Positions 17,891 to 26,687 of a stretch of 64,000 bases of DNA are shown here, piece by piece. The translations under genes were made by a program, and so were the position numbers. Source of the DNA: Bacillus sp. OxB-1 (lineage in GTDB: Bacteria > Bacillota > Bacilli > Bacillales_A > Planococcaceae); the NCBI RefSeq assembly GCF_000829195.1, contig NZ_AP013294.1, positions 1,375,001 through 1,439,000 on the forward strand. Reading direction: 5' to 3'. Position 1 is the first letter of the stretch. Every line of letters starts with the position of its first letter. The notes under the pieces are model-generated. The model searched no databases and was not told the origin of the DNA. It saw nothing but the letters and a program-made list of their open reading frames with translations.

Positions 17891-18182
17891 CCCTTCACGA
17901 TATGTGAACGAATAGGCAACTATGCTCCTGAAAGGAAAGTCAGTTCTGTTCATCCGAATTACGGCTGCATAGAGGGGGCGTTTTTCTGGGTGAAAAACCT
18001 ATATTCCGGTTGGCTCCGAGCTGCTCGAACCCCTTCATGTCGGGCTTTCCGCCAATTATTGGAGAAGAAGGGAAGGAGTATGGTACACTGGCATTATTTC
18101 GTTTGCCTTGCAGAAAGAATTGAGACGTTGCCAAAGTGGAAAGTAGGATAAAACGAAAACGGCAAGTTCTGGGGGGATTCCG

Positions 18183-20108
18183 TTGTTTGATTCGATATTG
18201 TTTGATTTGATGCTGATCCTGTTGTTAGGGATTTTATCGCAATGGGTGGCTTGGAAATACCGGATGCCGGCGATTGTCATCATGTCGGTTGCCGGCCTGT
18301 TGGTAGGTCCGATTTTCGGGTTGATCGATCCGCAGGAAAGCATGGGTGAGCTGTTCGGGCCGATCATTTCATTCGCGGTTGCAATCATTTTGTTTGAAGG
18401 CAGTCTGAATTTGGATTTCCGGGAAATCCGGGGTTTCAGCAAGCCGGTAGGGAGGATTGTGACGGTAGGGGCGTTCATCGCGTGGATTGCCGGTTCGCTC
18501 GCCGCCCATTATTTGGCGGGGCTCTCGTGGGCTGTTGCCTTCATCATCGGTGGACTTTTCATCGTCACGGGGCCGACTGTCATTTTGCCTTTATTGCGGC
18601 AGGCGAAGTTGAAGCCGCGTCCCGCCGCGATTTTGAAATGGGAAGGGATCGTTGTGGATCCGTTCGGGGCGCTGTTGGCGGTGTTCGCGTTCGAGTTCAT
18701 CAAATTCCTGAATAGTGAAGTGACTCTGAAAGCATTGCTTCTGTTTTTCGTCGCTTCCCTATTTGCCGTCCTTCTTGGCTGGGGGGCTGCCCGCATCATC
18801 GGCAGTGCGTTTGAACGCGGCAGCATTCCGGAGTTTTTGAAAGCGCCGATTCTGTTCGTCGTTGTCATTTTCACATTTGTGTTGTCGGATGAGATCATGC
18901 ACGAGACGGGCTTGCTGGCCGTGACGGCGATGGGGATGACGATGGCGAATATGCGGTTGACGACACTCCATGATGTGCGCCATTTCAAGGAGAATATTTC
19001 CGTATTGTTGATTTCGGGAATTTTTGTCATGTTGACGGCGTCTCTTGACCCTCATGTGCTCATCGAAATCTTCAACCCGAATATTATACTGTACGTACTT
19101 GCAATGCTGTTCATCGTCCGGCCTTTGTCAATTTGGATTTCGACCATTGGCACCGATTTGAATAACCGGGAAAAGCATCTGATTGGCTGGATTGCACCCC
19201 GCGGCATCGTGGCGCTGACCGTTTCCGGTTACTTCGCGACCATTCTGCTGGAGAACGGCTATCAGGATGCGGAATTGCTGACGGCCTTGACGTTTGCGCT
19301 CGTCTTCTCGACAGTGGTTTTGCATGGGTTCACGATCGGCTGGTTGGCGAAACGGCTGAATTTGACTACGGCGGACGAATCGGGAGTGCTTTTGGTGAGC
19401 GGAACCCGGTTTGCGGCCGAACTGGCGGTCTCCATCAAAGAGACGGGAAATGCCGTGATGCTCGTCGATCGATCTTGGGCAGGGCTGTCCCATGCGAGGA
19501 AGCGTGGATTGACGAGCCACGTTGGGGATATCTTGTCGGAACAGATCGAATACCATTTGGATCTGACGCCGTATCGGTATATGCTGGCGATGACGAAGAT
19601 GGATACGTATAACGCGCATATTTGTGCGGATTTCGCACCGGATTTGGGACGTGAGCATTTATTCCAGACGGCCTTCCATGTCGGGAAAGATGTCGAGTCG
19701 TTCAATATTACAGGAGGGCAAACGCTTTTCACGCCTGCCATTTCCATCTATGATCTGGAGGAGCGGATGGATTCGGGGCATGTCATCCGCAAGACGTTGA
19801 TTACAAAACAGTATAGTTACACACAATATCTGCGGGAGCGGGATGATACCTCGATCCTTTTATACATTCACCGGGCGGACGGATCGATCGAGTTTTACTC
19901 GCCGAATGTCGAGTTGCAGGCGCAGGCCGGAGATGCGGTCATTGCCCTGACATCGCCATTCAAGACGATTGAGCGAGTCAAAGACCGGCTGGCAGCGGAG
20001 AACGGGGAGGACGCGGTTTCCGTAGAGGAAATCGAGGACTTCTTCACGGAAGAGAAAAAGCCGGGGAAGCCGAAAATTCCGGGCGAGGCGCCACTTTCCC
20101 AACGCTAG
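18183..20108 (+). CDS. Cation:proton antiporter with cytosolic TrkA-like domain
   Basis: This 641-residue protein has about 12 membrane helices (residues 1-395) of the CPA family, including FEGSLNLDFREI, FIVTGPTVILPLL and GIVVDPFGALLAVF, followed by a nucleotide-binding TrkA-N-like part (about 400-530, GVLLVSGTRFAAELAVSIKE) and a TrkA-C-like end. It should exchange Na+ or K+ for H+ at the cell membrane, gated by a cytosolic ligand. The start codon is TTG, with GGGGGG at a proper distance. It is divergent from the PseG-like gene and shows no terminator before the next gene, so read-through is possible. Confidence 0.9.
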   Translation: MFDSILFDLMLILLLGILSQWVAWKYRMPAIVIMSVAGLLVGPIFGLIDPQESMGELFGPIISFAVAIILFEGSLNLDFREIRGFSKPVGRIVTVGAFIAWIAGSLAAHYLAGLSWAVAFIIGGLFIVTGPTVILPLLRQAKLKPRPAAILKWEGIVVDPFGALLAVFAFEFIKFLNSEVTLKALLLFFVASLFAVLLGWGAARIIGSAFERGSIPEFLKAPILFVVVIFTFVLSDEIMHETGLLAVTAMGMTMANMRLTTLHDVRHFKENISVLLISGIFVMLTASLDPHVLIEIFNPNIILYVLAMLFIVRPLSIWISTIGTDLNNREKHLIGWIAPRGIVALTVSGYFATILLENGYQDAELLTALTFALVFSTVVLHGFTIGWLAKRLNLTTADESGVLLVSGTRFAAELAVSIKETGNAVMLVDRSWAGLSHARKRGLTSHVGDILSEQIEYHLDLTPYRYMLAMTKMDTYNAHICADFAPDLGREHLFQTAFHVGKDVESFNITGGQTLFTPAISIYDLEERMDSGHVIRKTLITKQYSYTQYLRERDDTSILLYIHRADGSIEFYSPNVELQAQAGDAVIALTSPFKTIERVKDRLAAENGEDAVSVEEIEDFFTEEKKPGKPKIPGEAPLSQR

Positions 20109-20179
20109 GAGCGGCTTTCCGGGATAGCGGACCTTTTTTCTGATACGATAGGGAAGGATTAGGAAGGAGAGGGTTCGAG

Positions 20180-20743
20180 TTGAAAGTTTTGTTTGTGGAC
20201 GGGACCATTATCGGCAGCAAAACGGGTGCAGTACTGGAAACAGTCCGGCAATTTATTGAAGAGACCGGCTGTGGCTACGATTTGGAACTACTCAAATTGG
20301 CAGATTACGACCATCAATTCGTCGATGGCCGCCCTGCGAACGCATATAATGAAGACATGCAGAAGCTGGTGAAGAAGTTCGAAGAGGCGGATGGCTATAT
20401 TTTAGCGACGCCCATTTTCCAAGGATCGATACCGGGTGTGTTGAAAAATGCTTTTGATTTGCTCCATCCGCGCGCATTGCGGTACAAACCGGTGTCCGTC
20501 GTGGCGAACGGCGGCACGTATCAGCATTATTTAGTGGTCGAAAATCAGCTGAAGCCGATTTTGGATTATTTCCGTTGCCTCGTCACACCGAATTACGTTT
20601 ACACCCATGCCAGCCATTTCGATGAAACGAATAAAATCATTGACGCCGACGTGCACAACCGCCTGCGCGAGTTGGCAAGAGTATTCGTCCAATATGCGGA
20701 AATGAGCAAGACATTGCCCAAAAATGCAATAGATGAACAATGA
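20180..20743 (+). CDS. NADPH-dependent FMN reductase family protein
   Basis: This 187-residue flavodoxin-like protein starts MKVLFVDGTIIGSKTGAVLE, and ATPIFQGSIPGVLKNAFDLL is the FMN-phosphate and isoalloxazine contact region of the family (SsuE, chromate and azo reductases). It probably supplies reduced flavin or reduces quinone-type compounds. The start is TTG, behind a strong AGGAAGGAGAGGG. It lies 71 bases after the antiporter gene and ends with a terminator. Confidence 0.88.
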   Translation: MKVLFVDGTIIGSKTGAVLETVRQFIEETGCGYDLELLKLADYDHQFVDGRPANAYNEDMQKLVKKFEEADGYILATPIFQGSIPGVLKNAFDLLHPRALRYKPVSVVANGGTYQHYLVVENQLKPILDYFRCLVTPNYVYTHASHFDETNKIIDADVHNRLRELARVFVQYAEMSKTLPKNAIDEQ

Positions 20744-20782
20744 CAAAAACCCGCCTGGCCACTCTCGCCAAGCGGGTTTTTG
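20744..20782 (+). terminator. Terminator of the FMN reductase gene
   Basis: AAAAACCCGCCTGGC / GCCAAGCGGGTTTTT forms a long stem with one bulge, ending in a T run. Confidence 0.9.
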
Positions 20783-20858
20783 GGTTGTGTACCCGCTTAT
20801 TGGTCCACAGTTGCCAAGACAAATTGGGGATAATTCTGAATAGTGTTCGATTTGTAAA

Positions 20859-20890
20859 GGTGACTGTCACCAGTGCACGCATGATATAAT
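20859..20890 (+). promoter_or_regulatory. Probable topB promoter with overlapping palindrome
   Basis: TATAAT (20885-20890) lies 26 bases before the topB start; a -35-like TGACTG (20861-20866) sits 18 bases upstream inside the palindrome GGTGACTGTCACC (20859-20871). The palindrome could be an operator. Confidence 0.45.
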
Positions 20891-20915
20891 GGATTTCCAG
20901 AAAGGGGTTTTTTTG

Positions 20916-23081
20916 ATGTCCAAATCTGTAGTATTAGCTGAAAAGCCATCGGTCGCCCGGGATATTGCGCGGGTGCTCGGTTGTCATAAAAAAGGGAACG
21001 GGTTTTTGGAAGGAAATCAATACATCGTCACGTGGGCGCTTGGCCATCTGGTGACGCATGCCGATCCGGAAGGCTACGGGAATGAATATAAAGAGTGGAA
21101 GCTCGAACATCTCCCGATCATTCCAGAACCATTCAAACTGGTGCCGATCCGCCAGACATCCAAGCAATACAACGCGGTGAAAGCACTCCTTAGACGGAAC
21201 GATGTCAAAGAAGTGATTATCGCGACAGATGCCGGTCGGGAAGGGGAGCTTGTCGCACGTTGGATTCTGGAGATGGCGAAAGTCCGAAAACCGATCAAAC
21301 GGCTCTGGATTTCCTCGGTGACGGATAAGGCGATCAAGGACGGATTCAACCAGCTGAAAGATGGTCGCCAATATGACAATTTGTACGAAGCGGCCGTTGC
21401 CCGGGCGGAGGCGGACTGGGTGGTCGGCATCAACGCGACGCGGGCGCTTACGGTGAAATACAATGCCCAGCTCTCGACGGGGCGCGTCCAAACGCCAACT
21501 CTTGCCATGATTGCGGAGCGGGAGAGGCAGATCCGTGAATTCCAGCCGAAATCCTATTACGGATTGCAAGCGTTGACAGAAACGGCAAGGTTCACTTGGC
21601 ATACGAAAGCGGGTCAGACCCAGTCTTTTGATAAAGAAGTCGTTGAAAACGTCCTTCACAAGCTGGACGGGGTTCATTCCGGAAAGGTGCTTGAGGTGAA
21701 ATCAACCCCCAAGTCACAACCCGCCCCGCATCTGTTCGATTTGACGGAATTGCAGAAGGAAGCCCATCGCCGCTGGGGCTGGTCGGCGAAAGAGACGTTG
21801 GCCACGCTTCAAAATCTATACGAACGTCATAAAGCGGTCACCTACCCACGGACCGATTCGAAGCATTTGACGTCCGACATGGCGGGAACGCTGAAAGAGC
21901 GCATCAAGGCAGTCGATATCGGACCGTATCGCAAGTCGGTCAATGCACTGCTCCGCTCCAATGCCACGAAGCCGCAAAAAGGTGTCATCGATGACAAGCG
22001 GGTGTCCGACCACCATGCTATCATTCCGACGGAGGAAACACCGATCTTGCCAGACTTGTCCGACAAGGAAAATCGCCTGTATGACCTGATCGTCAAACGG
22101 TTTTTGGCCGTCTTCTTCGGCGCGTTCCGTTACGATCAAGTGATGGTGGAACTCGAGGCAGGCGGAGAAATATTCAAGGCGAAAGGCCGGACGATCACGG
22201 ACGAAGGTTGGAAAAAAGTCTATTCGACCGACGAAGAAGAATCGGATACCGATGCGCTTCCGCCTTTCCAAAAAGGCGACGAAGTGAAAATCCGGGCGAT
22301 CGTCATGACGGACGGACAAACGAAACCGCCTGCCCGGTTCAATGAAGGGACGTTGCTTGCGGCAATGGAAAACCCGGTGCAATTCATGGCAGGTGAATCG
22401 AAAGACCTGATTAAAACAATCGGTGAAACCGGCGGGCTCGGGACGGTAGCGACTCGGGCGGATGTCATTGAACGGCTTTTCAGCACGTTCGTCATCGAAA
22501 AGAAAGGCAACGACATCTACACGACCTCAAAAGGCCGCCAACTGCTTGAACTTGTTCCGGAAGATTTGAAATCGCCGGCACTGACGGCGGAATGGGAACA
22601 AGGGCTGACGAAAATCGCCAAGGGTCAAATGAAAAAAGAAGCGTTCATGAAAGACATGATCGACTTCTCCAAAAAGACCGTCAGCGAGATCAAAACAGAC
22701 GATAAGAAGTTCCGCCATGATAATGTGACTGGGAAAACATGCCCCGACTGCGGCAAACTGTTGCTGGAAGTGAACGGCAAGCGCGGCAAGATGCTCGTCT
22801 GTCAGGACCGGGAATGCGGCCACCGCCGCAATGTCTCCACATTGACGAACGCCCGATGCCCGGTATGCAAAAAGAAACTGGAATTGCGCGGGGAAGGCGA
22901 TGGCCGGATTTTCGTCTGCAAATGCGGCCACCGCGAAAAACTGTCCGCCTTTGAAAAACGTCGGGCCAACTCCGGAGGGAAGAAAGCCGACAAGCGGGAT
23001 GTACAAAAATATATGAAGAAACAAGAAGAGCCGGTGAATACGGCAATGGCGGATGCGCTGAAGAAATTATTCGATAAATAA
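20916..23081 (+). CDS. topB: DNA topoisomerase III
   Basis: This 721-residue type IA topoisomerase passes one DNA strand through another and decatenates replication and recombination intermediates. The TOPRIM domain is N-terminal (VVLAEKPSVARDIARVLG, and IATDAGREGELVARWI with the metal-binding acid). The catalytic Tyr is in VTYPRTDSKHLTSDM (near residue 310). At the C-terminus are zinc ribbons (CPDC...CQDRECG; CPVC...CKCG) and a basic tail. ATG 20916 was chosen, behind AAAGGGG; an upstream in-frame ATG has none. No terminator is seen behind the gene. Confidence 0.96.
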   Translation: MSKSVVLAEKPSVARDIARVLGCHKKGNGFLEGNQYIVTWALGHLVTHADPEGYGNEYKEWKLEHLPIIPEPFKLVPIRQTSKQYNAVKALLRRNDVKEVIIATDAGREGELVARWILEMAKVRKPIKRLWISSVTDKAIKDGFNQLKDGRQYDNLYEAAVARAEADWVVGINATRALTVKYNAQLSTGRVQTPTLAMIAERERQIREFQPKSYYGLQALTETARFTWHTKAGQTQSFDKEVVENVLHKLDGVHSGKVLEVKSTPKSQPAPHLFDLTELQKEAHRRWGWSAKETLATLQNLYERHKAVTYPRTDSKHLTSDMAGTLKERIKAVDIGPYRKSVNALLRSNATKPQKGVIDDKRVSDHHAIIPTEETPILPDLSDKENRLYDLIVKRFLAVFFGAFRYDQVMVELEAGGEIFKAKGRTITDEGWKKVYSTDEEESDTDALPPFQKGDEVKIRAIVMTDGQTKPPARFNEGTLLAAMENPVQFMAGESKDLIKTIGETGGLGTVATRADVIERLFSTFVIEKKGNDIYTTSKGRQLLELVPEDLKSPALTAEWEQGLTKIAKGQMKKEAFMKDMIDFSKKTVSEIKTDDKKFRHDNVTGKTCPDCGKLLLEVNGKRGKMLVCQDRECGHRRNVSTLTNARCPVCKKKLELRGEGDGRIFVCKCGHREKLSAFEKRRANSGGKKADKRDVQKYMKKQEEPVNTAMADALKKLFDK

Positions 23082-23256
23082 GGGATGGGTCGGGTGAAAG
23101 TTCCTGTTTCGAGGGAAAATCCATGGTGAGATGGGGATAGGCATCCTAGAGGGACAGCCATATTTTGAAGCTTTTGACGGGTTTATTAGAAATGAAATAC
23201 AGGTATAATCAAGTTACTAGTATTTTGTGAAAATGACCTGTCGGAGGTGAAGTTCC

Positions 23257-23859
23257 ATGAATGCCGTCTTGACACAGGCCGTTGGTGATCAAACCCAGCG
23301 CTATGAGGCCATTCGTAGACGCAATGCCGAAGCGGCGTACGACCGGAACGTCCAATACAATGGGCGCCATCAAAAAACGATCGAAGAATTGGAAGCATTG
23401 TTGGTCGGGGACAAGGAGCCTGCAATCGAGCCGGATGTCAAACCGGATGTCCGGCAGCTCGACGCGGGACAAATGAAGCAGATTGCCCTTCCCCTCGGAA
23501 AAACGTTGGAGGAAACGGTGGATCTCTGGCGCGGCGTGCGGGCGGAAGCACTCGCTGCCGAGCCGGAACCGACGACGGCGGACTATCAGTTGGCCGCCAC
23601 CGCATCTGCAAAAATACGGCAGACAGAAGCGCAAATTGCCATCCAGGACCGCATCCGAACGGAGTTGGAGCTTCATACTGCTCAGCAAGAGATGCCGGCA
23701 ACCAACATTCCGACAACAGAGCTTCCCACTGCCGAAGAACGTGAATTATTCCTGATGCAGAAACGCTACCAGCAAGCCATGTCCGCCTATTCGGTGCAAG
23801 CGGAAGCCCGGCAAAACGGCTATGCCATTGAATGGCCAAGCTTTTCTAGAACTGCATGA
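23257..23859 (+). CDS. Protein of unknown function, helical, Gln/Ala/Glu-rich
   Basis: I do not recognise this 200-residue protein. It is predicted largely helical, rich in Ala, Gln and Glu, with no membrane segment and no signal peptide. A basic N-terminal part (YEAIRRRNAEAAYDRNVQYN) is followed by a Pro/Asp-rich linker (PAIEPDVKPDVRQL) and a long helical stretch ending in MQKRYQQAMSAYSVQAEARQ. It looks like a coiled coil or an assembly-associated protein. A strong ribosome site (GGAGGTGA, six bases before ATG) and a good terminator behind it support a real gene. Confidence 0.75.
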   Translation: MNAVLTQAVGDQTQRYEAIRRRNAEAAYDRNVQYNGRHQKTIEELEALLVGDKEPAIEPDVKPDVRQLDAGQMKQIALPLGKTLEETVDLWRGVRAEALAAEPEPTTADYQLAATASAKIRQTEAQIAIQDRIRTELELHTAQQEMPATNIPTTELPTAEERELFLMQKRYQQAMSAYSVQAEARQNGYAIEWPSFSRTA

Positions 23860-23868
23860 TTTATAATG

Positions 23869-23898
23869 GAAAGGCCGCCTATGTGGGCGGCCTTTTGA
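23869..23898 (+). terminator. Terminator after the unknown helical protein gene
   Basis: AAAGGCCGCC / GGCGGCCTTTT is a perfect stem with a 6-base loop. Confidence 0.9.
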
Positions 23899-23936
23899 AT
23901 TAGGGCAAGGTATGATAGAGGCTATGGATTTTGCCA

Positions 23937-24182
23937 GGGTGTGTCAGTTTGATCGCAAGGTGTGATAGTTTGTCCCAAGGGTGTGCCAGTTTCCTCCGGG
24001 GGTCGTACAGTTTTCGGAGGGTGTGTCAGTTTGATCGCAAGGTGTGTCAGTTTGCCCCAAGGGTGTGCCGGTTTCCTCCGGAGGTCGTACAGTTTTCGAA
24101 GGGTGTGTCAGTTTGATCGCAAGGTGTGACAGTTTATCCCAAGGGTATGCCGGTTTCCTCCGGGGGTCGTACAGTTATCCAG
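23937..24182. repeat. 20.5-bp-phased array 2 (GTGTGTCAGTTT family), 82-bp higher-order repeat x3
   Basis: Units such as GTGTGTCAGTTTGATCGCAA, GTGTGATAGTTTGTCCCAAG, GTGTGCCAGTTTCCTCCGGG and TCGTACAGTTTTCGGAGG occur in this order, and the four-unit block repeats every 82 bp (GTGTCAG at 23941, 24023 and 24105). It fills the space between the helical-protein terminator and the YbaK gene. Confidence 0.9.
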
Positions 24183-24280
24183 CCTTATTATCACCGGTCC
24201 TCAAATCGGACGACTTCTTCTATCCCGGTTCCCGTGTTACAGTAAAAATATATAGATCAATCCAATAAGGATGTGAGTCC

Positions 24281-24772
24281 ATGGCGAAAAAGAAGAATGT
24301 AAAAACAAATGCAGTGCGGATCCTCGAAGGGGAGCAGGTCGGATATGAATTGATGGAATACGCAGTGGACGACGGCCTGCTCGACGGAGTATCGGTTGCC
24401 GAAAAGACGGGCCAGGCGGCGGACAGCGTTTATAAGACGCTAGTGACAATGGCAGGCCCGCCGCGGGAACTTTTTGTGTTCCTCCTGCCTGTGGCGGCGG
24501 AACTGGATTTGAAAAAGGCGGCCCGGGCAGCAGGCGTGAAAAAATTGGATATGCTGCCGTTGAAAGACTTGACCAAAGAAACCGGATACGTGCGCGGTGG
24601 CTGCTCCGCCGTCGGCATGAAAAAGAAGTATCCGACATTCATCGACCGCTCCGCAGAAAGTCTGGAACGGATGATCGTCAGTGCGGGAAAACCCGGCTTG
24701 CAAATGAAACTCGCCCCGCAGGACTTGGCTCGTGTAGCAGAAGCAAGTTTCGAAGACCTTGTAAAAGATTGA
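24281..24772 (+). CDS. YbaK/EbsC family Cys-tRNA(Pro) deacylase
   Basis: This 163-residue protein has the YbaK editing fold. Family landmarks are TNAVRILEGEQVGYELMEY, the substrate-binding KTLVTMAGPPRELFVFLLPV, KKAARAAGVKKLDMLP and GYVRGGCSAVGMKKKYPTFID. The enzyme removes Cys (or a similar small amino acid) wrongly attached to tRNA(Pro), working in trans with prolyl-tRNA synthetase. The ATG at 24281 follows AAGGATGTGAG. The following gene is 64 bases away on the same strand. Confidence 0.92.
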   Translation: MAKKKNVKTNAVRILEGEQVGYELMEYAVDDGLLDGVSVAEKTGQAADSVYKTLVTMAGPPRELFVFLLPVAAELDLKKAARAAGVKKLDMLPLKDLTKETGYVRGGCSAVGMKKKYPTFIDRSAESLERMIVSAGKPGLQMKLAPQDLARVAEASFEDLVKD

Positions 24773-24836
24773 GCCGCTCGCTCTGTAAGGAACCATGGTA
24801 CAATGGGGACAGACGAAAACGGTCGAAGAAAGTAGA

Positions 24837-25490
24837 ATGAGAATGGAAGACAGAAAAAGAGTAATATTGCTGTGGAGATGGATATTTTTCATCGTTGGAT
24901 TGATGGTCATGTCCCTTGGCATTTCCATGACGATTAAAGGGCAGCGGCTCGGCATCGCCCCTTGGGATGTGCTGCATGTCGGCTTATACCAAAATCTTGG
25001 ATTAACGATCGGCTCGTGGGGCATTATTACAGGGTTCATCATCATATTGTCCACATCGGCGGTCATGAGACAATGGCCGAAAATCGGGACATGGATCAAC
25101 ATGGTCCTGATCGGGCTATTTATCGATTTGTTCAACTGGTTGCTTCCTGATTTCAGTACACTGTGGGGACAGGTGATCATTTACGTGCTCGGTGTGATAG
25201 TTCTATCATATGGCGTTGGCATTTACGTCTCCCCGAATATGGGAGCCGGCCCCCGGGACAGTCTCATGCTCATCCTAGGGAAAAAGTGGGGTTTCAGCAT
25301 TAGGGTGGTACGGACGGGTATTGAAATTACCGTTGCCGTGCTCGGATGGCTGCTGGGCGGTCCTGTCGGAGTCGGAACGGTCCTGATTGCACTGCTTAGC
25401 GGGCAGATCATCCAAATCGCTTTGCCACAATGCCGGAAACTATTGCTGAAGATCATCAAGGAAGACGATGAACAGATTTTATTGAAATAA
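24837..25490 (+). CDS. YczE/YyaS/YitT family membrane protein
   Basis: This protein of about 217 residues has five to six predicted membrane helices. Motifs resemble the YczE branch: MSLGISMTIKGQRLGIAPWDVLHVGL, GWGIITG-like SWGIITGFIIIL, and GIYVSPNMGAGPRDSLMLILGKKWGFS. YczE relatives are membrane proteins of unknown biochemical role; in B. subtilis yczE affects antibiotic production. Start ATG 24837 is chosen as the closest to the conserved region; ATG 24795 and 24843 are possible. It ends with a strong terminator. Confidence 0.85.
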   Translation: MRMEDRKRVILLWRWIFFIVGLMVMSLGISMTIKGQRLGIAPWDVLHVGLYQNLGLTIGSWGIITGFIIILSTSAVMRQWPKIGTWINMVLIGLFIDLFNWLLPDFSTLWGQVIIYVLGVIVLSYGVGIYVSPNMGAGPRDSLMLILGKKWGFSIRVVRTGIEITVAVLGWLLGGPVGVGTVLIALLSGQIIQIALPQCRKLLLKIIKEDDEQILLK

Positions 25491-25493
25491 GCG

Positions 25494-25524
25494 AAAGCAC
25501 GGGCAGACAAGCCGTGCTTTTTTT
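25494..25524 (+). terminator. Terminator of the YczE-like gene
   Basis: AAAGCACGG / CCGTGCTTT with a 9-base loop and a T7 run. Confidence 0.92.
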
Positions 25525-25562
25525 CGTGTTCCGCGCATAAGATAAGCGAACGTACAGAAAGG

Positions 25563-26642
25563 ATGGTCGGCATATACGGAAAGGTAACGCAATACATGGG
25601 GACAGCCTATACGGGACTTGGAATTTCGCATAAATACGATAAGTTGATGGCGGAAGCTGCGGAGACAGTATTTCTGAAATGCCCCCCAACGAATACCATT
25701 TCAAATGCGCTGAATGAAACCGCCATGCATTTTATCAAACGAGGATACGACATCGATCGATTCATGGATCCGATCCAGTTGGATAAAACGGATGCCATCT
25801 TCATAAAAGGACCGAACCTTTTCTACCTTCAGGCTTCGCATCCCGTCGCCTTGGAACCGACAGACCTCGGCGGCAGGCATCGGGTGATCAGCCTCTATGA
25901 TATGTATGAGGAAGCCAAACTGCGGGAAATGAACGAAACAATCGCGGGCGATCGGAAAGAAGCGGAAACAGCGCTGGAAAAAGCCATGAACGCCTTGAGG
26001 GAAGCGAAAAAAATCCATGATGAATGGGAAACGGTCAATATCGGCAGGATGATATGGGACCTCCATGTGCAAACGATCGCTTCGTTGAAAGAGGAGCTGT
26101 TCGGAACAATCCGGTTGAATAAAAAATCGACCGTCTCTCATCGGTTGATCGGCTCCATGACATCGAACGGCGGCGCACATGATTACATCCCGTCCATCAC
26201 GCATGCGTCAGAGCGACGGCTGCTCATCAAAGGTTTGCCGGGGACGGGGAAATCGACTTTGATGCGGGCGCTTGGGACGGAAGCCGAAAAACGGGGATTC
26301 GATGTTTTATATGGATGGTGTGGGCTCGATCCATCGGGGATTGATTTGGTCCAATTCCCGGAATTGTCGATATGCCTGTTCGATGCGACGAAACCCCATG
26401 CCTATGATCCCGAGCGTCCGGGCGATGAACTGTTGGATTTGGTGAAAATGTGTACGGACGATGAAGAAGCGGAAGAGAAGATCGGCACGATCCGGGAAGC
26501 ATACCAGGAAAAAATCATGGATGCCGACGGATACATGCAGGCCTATGCGCAAGCAAGAAACAAGATGATCCAAGATATGGACTCTGCCATCCGGCATGAC
26601 GTCCTACATGAGAAATTGGCCTTATTGGTGGAGGAAGAATGA
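25563..26642 (+). CDS. Tandem P-loop ATPase (PRK06851-like) with decayed first site
   Basis: The 359-residue protein has two related P-loop NTPase halves. The C-terminal half (from about residue 205) is intact: DYIPSITHASERRLLIKGLPGTGKSTLMRALGTEAEKRGFDV by parts, with Walker A GLPGTGKST and LSICLFDATKPHAYDPERPGDE. The N-terminal half aligns in pattern (TAYTGLGISHKYDKL, RGYDIDRFMDPIQLDKTDAIF, LQASHPVALEP) but where a second GGPGTGKS is expected it has CPPTNTIS, so it should not bind ATP normally. The family's role is unknown. Ribosome site AGAAAGG precedes ATG 25563. It is a single gene. Confidence 0.82.
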   Translation: MVGIYGKVTQYMGTAYTGLGISHKYDKLMAEAAETVFLKCPPTNTISNALNETAMHFIKRGYDIDRFMDPIQLDKTDAIFIKGPNLFYLQASHPVALEPTDLGGRHRVISLYDMYEEAKLREMNETIAGDRKEAETALEKAMNALREAKKIHDEWETVNIGRMIWDLHVQTIASLKEELFGTIRLNKKSTVSHRLIGSMTSNGGAHDYIPSITHASERRLLIKGLPGTGKSTLMRALGTEAEKRGFDVLYGWCGLDPSGIDLVQFPELSICLFDATKPHAYDPERPGDELLDLVKMCTDDEEAEEKIGTIREAYQEKIMDADGYMQAYAQARNKMIQDMDSAIRHDVLHEKLALLVEEE

Positions 26643-26681
26643 AAGCACCCCGTACGGAACGGCTCCGTGCGGGGTGCTTGA
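26643..26681 (+). terminator. Hairpin between convergent genes
   Basis: AAGCACCCCGTACGGA / TCCGTGCGGGGTGCTT form a 16-bp stem with one mismatch. There is no strong T run on either side; it may still stop transcription of one or both convergent genes. Confidence 0.6.
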
Positions 26682-26687
26682 ACTGTA

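Noticed and set aside
23937-24182. CRISPR array
   Set aside because: Units are 20-21 bp and contiguous with drifting sequence; there are no identical repeats separated by unique spacers of constant length, and no cas genes are near. The same holds for the other arrays.
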